The notes under the pieces were generated by a model that worked only from the letters and a program-made list of their open reading frames with translations, had not been told where the DNA came from and ran no database searches. From Psococerastis gibbosa (Eukaryota > Arthropoda > Insecta > Psocodea > Psocidae), in NCBI GenBank assembly GCA_963971405.1, contig OZ020487.1:17767344-17831343 (forward strand): 64,000 nt of DNA. The letters run 5' to 3'. Shown piece by piece: positions 25,801-35,500 of this stretch (positions within the stretch are counted from its first letter, which is position 1; every line of letters starts with the position of its first letter). The translations under genes were made by a program, and so were the position numbers.

Positions 25801-26330
25801 ACAAACAACAGGCAAGCTGTCAAACCACTACTTAAAGCTGAAAGCAAAGAGCAAAGCATGCAGGCAAGCAAGCAGGATGGGCCCAAAAAGCAACCAGGAA
25901 TGCGTAAATGGGGATATTCGAATATAAGAGACGAAAAAAAAAATTCTACATTTTTGACCAAACATAATGGGGCTAATTTTTTCGCAGTTGACATGCTCTA
26001 ACCCAATTTCCGGGTTAATTTTATAACACTGAAACTTACAAAATTAGGTGGAATTTACCATTTTCTTCAATTTATCTCCAGTGTGCAATTGAATTTGCAT
26101 CGGGCCTAAAAGTGGGGTAGAGTCATAGGTTTCATAAGGGGCTGACATCGTTCATAAATAAAATTTGATATTCTTGTCGGAACGGAGTACCTATTATCTA
26201 TTTTAAGTATTCGAACAAAACCGGTAACCAAAACCTACGTAGTTTGTGATAATATTCTCAAAATGTATTCTAAAAGAGATATTTCGGCGTTGAAATTATC
26301 TTAAACCCTTATTAGCGAATAATGTTTAAA
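25801..26330. other. Intergenic stretch
   Basis: AT-rich flank between the LINE and the next MITE. No feature was recognised. Confidence 0.35.
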
Positions 26331-26684
26331 AGGAAGCTTACCATTGGACGGTGGACATGGCCAAAATAGGTTGGGTTATTTTTTTAAATTTAAGTTACAT
26401 TCGGTCCTTTCAGTTGGTAGAGTACTTCATGCACCAAGTTCTTTTTAATTTTTGTTATAATTTTTCCATGAATTTGATAATTCGGTCAATTTTGATCGCC
26501 CATCAGTTTCATGGAAAAACCCCTTGCACCAAAACTAGAAAGTTCCACGTAGTACTATTTATGAAATAGTCTGCTAATTGAACAGATCAAATCGTTATAA
26601 ATTAAGTGTAATATAAATAAAAAATATAAACCAATCTATTATTGGGTAATCCAGTGGTGGCCAATGTCAGCGGTTAGCTTCCTC
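26331..26684. mobile_element. MITE family T, copy 1
   Basis: Ends AGGAAGCTTACCATTGGACG and (reverse) GTCAGCGGTTAGCTTCCT, with inner paired blocks GGCC...AATAGGTTGG and CCAATCTATT...GGCC. The same ends and inner blocks define the copy at 62587-63362. The insertion site may be TTAA, but here the flanks have drifted. Confidence 0.55.
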
Positions 26685-26754
26685 TTGAAATAAACCTATT
26701 TTATTCTCAAAACAGCAAAGACACCTTTGACGTTTCAAACTAATAAACTTACTT

Positions 26755-27040
26755 TACTTTATCCAACGCCCACTCTTGGTGTTAACGCCATCTGATGCCG
26801 CGCCTGCCAGTATAGTGATGTTATGTCTCTGTTAGGGCTCTGAATCTATTGACACGTTAGCAGGTGGGCAGCATCCATGCGTCTGCAGAGGTAGAGTGGG
26901 AATTGGTCTGAAGCAGCCAAGCCTAGACGAAACAGATGAGATTGCAGGTAGACGTGGCCAGTTATGCAGTGAAAACGGGCCATAAAACAGCTCAAACTAA
27001 TATTGTTCACATTTTTCTTCTTTTTTGTCATTTTAGGCAA
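26755..27040 (-). pseudogene. Non-LTR retrotransposon 3' fragment
   Basis: The minus-strand frame contains ARFHCITGHVYLQSHLFRLG and CRRMDAAHLLTC, the post-RNase-H motif of insect LINEs (ARF...TGH..L..HL.R.G, then C..C..DA.HLL.C). The 3' end reads GGCGTTGGATAAAGTAAAGT, an AAAGT-rich tail shared with 32640-32780. Confidence 0.65.
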
Positions 27041-27439
27041 CGGGCCATTTTGTATGAATATTTATTATTCATGATTGCTGAACTGATGGTAGTCTACTGC
27101 TATGGAGAAATCTAATAGTACTCAAGAGCCTGTGATAAGAGGGTAAGTCATAATTTTCTTACGCACTGGTGTCGCATGGACATCTGTCTACCATTGGCCA
27201 TAGCTTGTGGAAACAGTGCTTATCGGTATTCTTGACTACCGTCAACTTGCGGTCCGACCAATCTGAAAACACTTGGCAACCAATATACGGCTAGGTTCAA
27301 TGGGCTAATGACCGTGAATGACATGATAGATGTCGCCAGTAACCAATCAGACTTGTCTCACTTGTTGGTGGTATTAAAGAAAAGTACAGTAAAATAAACT
27401 AAGAAACAATATGGGGAATATGCTCCGTCAGTTTATGTG

Positions 27440-28290
27440 TCAGTGTATAAGTGGTCCTCAAATTTTCGAGCCGGTCAGAAGACGCCGAACGTTCTGATTG
27501 GCCTAGTGACGGTCCTACGCGAGAAATAATTGCGAAAATTGAAGTGTTGTGTTAGGAGACCGTTGGTTAGCACTGCATGAGATAGCTAAAGCTGTGGACA
27601 TATCTAGCGACAGAATACATAATATCTTGCATGAACACCTTCACATGGGAAAGCTGTCTGCAAAGTTGGTGGCAAAGCGTTCACCGAATTCAAAGCTGTT
27701 TCAAGAAAGCCCTTATCAATTTATTCGGCGTTTCGTGACTGTAGATGAAACGTGGGTGCATTAATACACCCCAGAAACCAAGCAGCAATCAAAACTGGGT
27801 ACCCAGCGGTGAGCGACAAAGAAGGCAAAAACTGTCCGGACACCAGGCAAGGTGTCATGGCGACCATTTCCTGGAATGCAAGTGACGTAATACTTTATAG
27901 ATTGCCTAGAAATAGGTAAAACCGTCACCGCGGAGCCTACTACGCATCGCTGCTTGATCGCCTCAAAGCCAAAATACCTGCTTCACGCCCCCATTTGGCA
28001 AAGAAAATAATTCCTTTCATCCTCATTGGTGGCCCCAAAAATTCAGGAAGGTACGAGCTTCTACGCCACCCACCATATTTACCAGACCTGGCACCATATG
28101 GTTTAAATATGTTGTTCACAAATTTGAATAAATGGCTCGGGGGCAAGAGATTTGGCTCAAATGAAGACGTCATACGAGAGACAAACACCTATTTTGCTAG
28201 GCTCAGCCATGATTACTTTCTCGGTGGGATATAAAAACTTGAAGGAAAGATGGACCACCTGTATTAGTCGACATGGGGACGATGTTGAAA
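27440..28290 (+). pseudogene. Decayed mariner transposase
   Basis: The first readable block is LHEIAKAVDISSDRIHNILH, a helix-turn-helix, then the first catalytic block VTVDETWVH. After several stops and shifts come TYAT-like HPPYLPDLAPYGLN (normally HPPYSPDLAP.D) and a C-terminal tail. This is the order of a mariner DD34D transposase, which cuts and pastes at TA. At least four stops or frameshifts make it inactive. Terminal repeats were not identified. Confidence 0.8.
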
Positions 28291-29508
28291 TATACTGATG
28301 TTTTTTTTTAAACCAATTGTAACTTAAAGTTTTCCACTGACTTATCGACCAATTCTCTTACATACTCCAATTTATGTACAGTAATTAAATAAAGTTAATA
28401 TCTAAATTAATTACTGCAGAAAAAAATCAATAAATCCCCTTACTTTGTTATGTTATGTGAAGATAGTATTTCATATGCAAGATGTATGAATGATGTTCGA
28501 GCCGCCACGGACCAGCTATCACTCCCGGGTGGCTGCAGCTTATTAATGATAATGGCGTTGATGGTGATGATAAAGATGATGAATGTGATGATTAATAAAG
28601 ACGCCGTAGCAACCAATTAAGGGTTCAGGACTGACGAGTGTAATAATAATTAATATCATTTTGTATTTTTGAGATAAACTAAGCCTAGCTATAGTCATTT
28701 TCATAATAGCCTATGAAATTTGCCTGTTTTGTATATGACAGAAACTTGCCAATGTCGCTTCCCCATTACATTGATTAGTTGTTATCGCGCTTCCATCAGT
28801 AATCCTCTGTGCTTTAGTCGTGGTATTAATGGTTTCATCAGTGAGTTAAAGAGCTCGGAATGTTCAGTGATAATTATAAGCATACAAGTGATAAATTAAG
28901 GTACATTCAGGTATTTATATATGGTTTGCAGCAACGTGTCATTCTGATTCTGTTGCAACTTGTTGTTGTCAGTGGTACCAACGATCCCGATGACTGTGGA
29001 TTGCTCAGGTGGATTGAGATTGCTAAAACCCTATCAAAACTCTCAAACACCAGCTGATTTGGTGACAGTTAGCAAAAACGAGTAGGGCTGTTTTTCGGTA
29101 TATATACCATATTATACAGAACTACTCTTTTGTTACGCGCAAATCGGAGTACCTCCTGTACGCGTTCTTGATACAAAGTCGATTTTCACAGGAAATATCA
29201 ATTGTAGCGCCGTCACAAATATCCATAAATTTAGCAAAAATGCTCCTCTACATTTCGATACATGACATGTGGCCTTCACTAACACCAATTGGCCACAGCT
29301 CTTAAACTCCTTCCTCGGGACTGACACCTGAATCGTTTTTTGTACAAATCAAATTCAATAACTGAGTTCTATCTGTGTTTGAAAGGATTACATATCATGT
29401 ATCAAAATACTCAGAAAAAATTCTTCTATTTGTCCACATATTTTGACAGCTCTACGATTGATATTTCATTAGACATTTGATTTATAGACATATAGTAAAA
29501 GTTATATA
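28291..29508. other. Intergenic stretch with repeat fragments
   Basis: It holds an imperfect (GATGAT)n-like patch near 28552-28600. A fragment at 29130-29345 shares TTGTACGCGTTCTTG/GATTTTCACAGGAAATATCA and CACCAATTGGCCACA with 18120-18540, so both belong to one repeat. No host exon could be supported. Confidence 0.4.
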
Positions 29509-29690
29509 ATGGTTGTTGGTTCGAGTCCCACACTACCTAAATTTTCTGGTCCTGCTTCGGAGGGCATGTAAAGCAGGTGGTCCCGGGTCTTCCTAGTTGA
29601 GTGTAAGAGAGGGCTTTATGGCCCTAGCTCCGCTAGGTTGGCTTAGTAATAGAGCAAAAAAGTCCTTATTTATTTAATTTATTTATAATC
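29509..29690 (+). repeat. SINE-A, copy 2 (head truncated)
   Basis: B box GGTTCGAGTCCC at 29518-29529, then the body GGCATGTAAAGCAGGTGGTC and GAGAGGGCTTTATGGCC, with an ATTTATTT-rich tail. The A-box part is missing. Confidence 0.75.
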
Positions 29691-31217
29691 ATGTTTTGTC
29701 CTCTACGATTGTCTCTTATTGCGCCAAATGAAGAATTGAACTTATTGTAAGGATATTAGTTCGTAGGTTTCCTGCCTACCAGTTTTATGATTTAGGGCTA
29801 TTTTTAAGTTGGTATCTCAAATTATTGTAATCAAAGTATTATGCTTGATGGACTGCACTATCAAATATAAAGCATCATACCATGTAATGGCAGCTATTAC
29901 ACGTTGAGATCATATGCAAACAAATTATACAATATAAGACGAGGAACCTAAGCTAGATGGATTTTATGTAAAATTTGCATATGGTTATTGGTTATTTGAC
30001 CGTGTGATTTGGGCCACTAGAAGTGTACGTATAGCCGCTGCCATGGTGACCCGCAAGTCCCCTTGACCCTTCGGTGTAGCATTATCATAAACCAATGTCA
30101 ATAACCCACTGCCTATTCATGCAGGATAGCCTAAATTTCATTTTTGCTTTCATATTATTCAATATTCATATTATAAAAAAATAAATTTCTCAAAAAACCA
30201 CTCCATCTATTTTTTTAAATTTTTAAATATTAATGTAGTCGTTATCAATGTTAACTAAACCTACTAGGTCGCTACCTCCTTGATATTTTGGTTCTGGGGT
30301 GAAAATCTAAAGGACTCAGTTTTTATATGTTATTATATTATATTAAGGTATGTTTTAGGTGCTTAACAGAGTAACTTGCATTCCCTGTTAGCTGTAGGCT
30401 ATTTTTGTATGACCTTTCTGTGTTGTGCTTCATTTTTAAAACACTACATAAACCGTTACATGACGTTTTAAGTCTACAACTGGCTATCTATTCAAGGTTT
30501 TTAGGTCTGTGATAATTGACTCACATCCTCATTAGGCATTCGTGCTTTATCCTCTCTCTCTAGACATTTGCATGGTCAACCAGTTACTAGGGTAAACTTT
30601 TGTGCAGAATGTTGCCAAAGCGGGATTGCAGTCATGGGTATTTTTTTCTAATTGTAACATCTATAAAGTAATTAATAGCATTGAAAATAATTCTATATTT
30701 GTAAACTAGTTAAACTTCCATGCTTCAACTGTTGTAACTGGATTTAGACTATTCTACCAACCACCTAGCCTCGTTGATATTACTCTTTACTTCACTGTAA
30801 CTAGAATGACGACGCTGCTTAACAAACACTTACACTTGTACCCATTTCATGATAAACTAGCCGTGTATAGAGGAAAGTGTTTAAATGCACTTAATTGAAA
30901 ATGCCTCATTATGATGTTTTTAATTACCATTAGTTAAGTATACAGAATTTTATTGTTTGTTTTAATTTAATTTCTACTCTCAGAAGAAATCTTCTGTTTG
31001 TATCATTGTACAATGTATTGGTGTAAGCTGTTTTCAATCAATTCAATATTTTAATTTTATATTTCTTTTTGTATTTCAATTTTACAGCCGCAAAGATATA
31101 ACAAAATACAAGCTTTTGTAGTAAATTTGCATTTTCGCTCTTCTATTTCATATATTTTTGATGTAGCAGCTGCCTCTCTTCCTTCATAGCCTCTAGCTCT
31201 CTTTCATTCGCTGCTTA
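29691..31217. other. Upstream of LPGAT1 exons; repeat R fragment
   Basis: A decayed copy of the middle of repeat R lies at about 30170-30420 (TTTCTCAAAAAACCACTCC, TAGTCGTTATCAATGTTAAC). A phase-compatible but very short start exon for LPGAT1 is possible at 30572-30591 (ATGGTCAACCAGTTACTAGG then GTAAAC). It would encode six residues and has no homology support. Confidence 0.3.
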
Positions 31218-31320
31218 GGCGGCTATTCCACCGATTTGGATCATTAATAAGGCTCAGTGATGTCTGCTACCACGTCATGACACATTCACATTCAAAATCC
31301 ACGTCGGTGGAATAGCCGCC
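31218..31320. mobile_element. Palindromic hairpin element E4, left-arm deletion
   Basis: GGCGGCTATTCCACCGA (31218-31234) and its exact reverse complement bound 103 bp flanked by TTA on both sides. The right arm keeps the 18-mer and a variable segment; the left arm lacks both. It is a deletion derivative of the hairpin superfamily. Confidence 0.8.
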
Positions 31321-31354
31321 TTAAATATTGACTTTAAATCGTGACTCTGTGTTC

Positions 31355-31545
31355 TATTATTAAGTCAACCTAGCGGAGTTAGGGCTATAAAGCCCTCTCT
31401 TACACTCAACTAGGAAGGTCCGGGCCGCCTGCTTTACATGCCCTCCGAAGCATGGCCGGAAAATGCAGCAAGTGTGGGACTCGAACCAACAACCTGAAAT
31501 TCGGAGTCTGTACCATTATTCTGCATGTCCTGACATTTGGTCTCT
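31355..31545 (-). repeat. SINE-A, copy 3
   Basis: Full-length in reverse. The B box appears as GGGACTCGAACC at 31474-31485. The body TACATGCCCTCCGAAGCATG and the AGGGCTATAAAGCCCTCTC block match copy 1. It ends about 55 bases before LPGAT1 exon A. Confidence 0.75.
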
Positions 31546-31600
31546 ATAACAATGTAGGTATAGTGATATTAGTCTTTCTAACCTATTCATATGTTTACAG

Positions 31601-31809
31601 GCAAATACAGCAATGGATTTTCAAGTTACTAAGAATTATTTTTGTAATTGTCAACAATATCTACTGCATTCCTACGTACGTAGTCTGGATGACACTGCTC
31701 CATCCGCTAAAGACACTAAGCGTCAACTTATACTTTCGGATGGAGGGTCTGTTCTTTCATTGGCTCCTAGCAATGGTCGCGATGTGGAGTTGGTCAGCGG
31801 GATATTCCA
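31601..31809 (+). CDS. LPGAT1: LPGAT1 exon A
   Basis: Acceptor TTTACAG to donor TTCCA|GTGAGT. It encodes [20 protein letters not shown] and [19 protein letters not shown], matching the first membrane segment and the WLLGMVASWGWYAGY block of vertebrate LPGAT1. The frame is open upstream, but that DNA is intron and SINE. Confidence 0.9.
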
Positions 31810-32563
31810 GTGAGTAATTTAATATAAATAGATTGATAGAAAATCCGTGTATATAATAAATAATAGTTACAAGGTGAAATATAAAGCTGTGTCTCCTTAA
31901 GAGTGTACAGCCCGTAGGAAAGTGGCAGCCCGAAATTTAATACTTTTTCTTACATATTTTTTGGTTACTTAGGTAATACTTATTTTTACTCTGTTTGGTC
32001 AAGGCGTGTCATCGTGTGACATACATGGATCCACCACTGCGAGCTGTAATGTTTCACTGAGCCTCATACAAGCGTCGCATTATAAATTTTTAATAATTAC
32101 TGTGACTGTTAGACTGATTTGTTACTCCACACATTTAAAAGTGTACTGCCCGTAGGAAATCGGCAGCCCGAAATTTAATACTTTTTATTTTTTATTTAAT
32201 TAACTAAGCATGTTATTAAAGATTTGCCTCATCAAAGTTGTAGAAGACTACTTCATGCACAATTTAATAAGGTACTTTTAGTTTTCGAAATTGTAGTTTT
32301 TAAATGAAATCGATTATACGTGAAAAGTTATTGTTTATAAAATATTTGCATGTTTCTGAAAAAACTACAATTTCGAAAATCTTTAGCAAGCCACCAATAC
32401 TCAACTCAGTGCACCTTTCTCCACAATTTCTTTCTGAAATCAATTGTCAGACCCTTTTAATCTATTTTCGATCCTAGGAACATCCAACCCAATGGTTTAT
32501 TTCTCTTTGCATTCTTTAAAAAAAAACATTAATAAAAATTAATATAAGCCTGAACTATGTATG

Positions 32564-32599
<36 letters not shown>

Positions 32600-35500
32600 A
32601 AAGTGAAGTAAACCGGAGTAAAGTCGCACATTTGTGGCTAATGCATGGACGAGGATCTCCTCCTGAGGGTGTGTACTGCGTTAACCCACACTACTAATCG
32701 CTACTGGGAAGCTCGGCGTCTAATGGCTGTATAGCCACTGACGGACGTTGGATAAAGTAAAAGTAAAGTAAAGTAAGTACATTTGCGGCTGAAGAGCTCC
32801 TCGCCGGTGCAAAAAATATTTCATATCCTCCTTCAGGGAGATTAACATTGATAATGTTTACGTTACAGTTGTGGAATTGGGTGACGATATTGAACCCTGT
32901 CTGGAGGACAGGACGTTGGTGCTGGCCAACCACCAGTCCACGGCAGATGTTCCTCTACTTATGGCAATATTCAATGCAAAACGTGGTGTTCTGCCCAATG
33001 TCATGTGGATAATGGACCGCATTTTTAAGTACACTAACTTTGGAATTGTGTCCGTCCTTCACGAAGACTTCTTTATTGTTTCCGTAAGTTTTCAGTTTTC
33101 TTCACAAACTAAGGTGCTTATTCCACCTACGTCAATAGTCAATAGTAAATGTGGTATTGACGTTTTAGCTGACATTAAAGACAGTCTAAAAATGTCTGCT
33201 ACCACGTCAATACCATATTTACTATTGATTATTGACGTAGGTGGAATATGCGCCATAACAGTTATTAAATGGATTAATTATATTCCTGAAAATCATTCAA
33301 ATATTATCTATATCCCTACCTCACTATTGTCGGAAGGAGTGCGCCAAACAGTATATGTATTTCAGGCGACATGGAACGTATCCACACTACAGAGGCTATC
33401 CCGTTAGCACAGCTCAGTTGCAAATGGAGTTTGAGATGAACTTTCTTGAGTGTAGGAGGGTGGTTGCAGACTGTATTTTCTTTTATAAGCTGATTAACAG
33501 TCATCTGGACTGCCCTTCTATACTCGAAAGAGTTCACCTCAGAGTCAATATCAAGAACACATGATCGAAAAACCTCTAACTCTACATGTAAGTCACCGCT
33601 TGGTAGGATCATTGAGGTTATACACAGACTCAATGAGCCTACCATCCTTCAGGGCAGCTATCTTGGGCATTATAAGTAGGCCAGTGCTGTAGGGTGAATT
33701 GTTGTTTTATAGGTATGTAGTTTTAGTTATTATTTATTTATTTATTTTGTTTTTAAAAGCCTTTGGATGTATTTTTTGGTGGCGTGTACTGTACCATGTA
33801 ACTGTCATCGTTGTGGACCTGATCTGTTGATGGCTCAAATAAAAACTAATGTATTTATTATTATTATTATTAAATATGAATAGAATTTTTATTTCCAAAT
33901 TATCATCAACTAGTTGAGGTTCATTTCGCTTATCTATTGACTGTATATTATCTTATTGGTTCGTAATATCTGCAGGTTGTCCCTATATTGATTTAGATGA
34001 ATGTTACACTGTGTTTGATGAATAATTAATATTTCCGTCTTTATTTATAGGGGAAGGACAAGCGAGAGCAGTCTTTGAAAGATTTAGCTAAGCATTTACA
34101 AAATTCATTCATTCCTAGGAAAAGAAAGTGGATCATCCTCTTCCCTGAGGGTGGATTTCTCAGGAAAAGACGTGAGACTAGTCAAAGGTAGCTATTTAAA
34201 AAACGACACATATCTTTATTTATAATCGGCTTTGTAGTGCAAATTACCCGCCCTTCACTCGATTGATTACTTTGAAGAGCACTGCATTCATTTCCTAATC
34301 ATGCTGAAAATAGTTTCCTCACATTTATAAACTAAATCTTTGCTTAATTTGTTATTAATACTAGAAATTAAACTTATTTCATCCACTGTTTATTGTCTAC
34401 TGATAGAAATAGTCGTAGGCCTATAAATTAGTCGGGGCAAATTCTCAAACAGTGTATTACTCATTATTTGAACGACGCCTTGTGTTTTTGATGACACTTA
34501 AAAAAAATTGTTAAATTGCTTATTCTCAGTCAGTACTTGCTTTTAGGCCTGTAAACCACATAACATCATCAAGTACAGTGTGTGACTTTTTTTTCAGATT
34601 CGCACAGAAATTAAGTTTGCCTGTTTTGCAGCACGTTTCACTCCCTCGGTTGGGTGCCATGCAAGTTATTATGAATAAAGTCGGCTGCGATGCTGTCGAA
34701 GTTTTAAATAATTCACAAAATGATAAGTTCTCTAAAATTGTTTCATCGTCTAATCATATTGGAGGTAACTATAAATTAGATTTTATTAATTATTAATTTT
34801 TTTTTGCTTTCTGTGCCTTGGGCTCCTAAAATACATACAGTGTTGCTCATAATAATAGGGACACAGTGAATTTTCCTAAAATCTCCAAAATGGCAAGAGT
34901 TTTGGCCTTGATTGTTAGCAGTAAATAACATGGCAAGAAGTTTGATTTGTTGTGTAAATTTCATCCCAATTGCCCAAGAACGTGAGAATCTAATGAAGAT
35001 TTTCAAAAATACGTCGGTCATAATAATAGGGACATTACCTTTACTTCTTTAATAAAATGCAGATAAATTAACAAATTACAATTTAATCATCAATACTTGG
35101 TAGATTGTCCCTTGTTATGAAGAACAGCATTGCATCTTGAGTACATTTAAGTGACCAAATTCTGGCAAACAGACCCAGGGATGTTGTACCACGCTTTTTG
35201 AACTTCTTGACAAAGGTGGTCTTTATTCTTGATTGTATCTTTAGCAATACTCTTCTTAAGTTCATTCCATAAGTTTTCTATCGGATTCAAGTCCGGTGAT
35301 TGTGCTGGCCACTCCATAACAGATATTTTTTCCCCCGCGAACCATAGTTCTTCACCAACTTCGATGAATGTTTTGGGTCATTATCTTGTTGGAATTGCCA
35401 CAGCAGTGGCATGTTTTCTTCTGCATAAGGAAGAATTTCATTTTCTAATATGTCCCGATAGATTTCCTTAGTCATAATGTCCCTGATGAGGTGAATAGGA

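Noticed and set aside
30572-30591. Six-codon LPGAT1 start exon
   Set aside because: Phase and donor fit, but such a short exon has high chance likelihood and no homology. It is mentioned only as a candidate.
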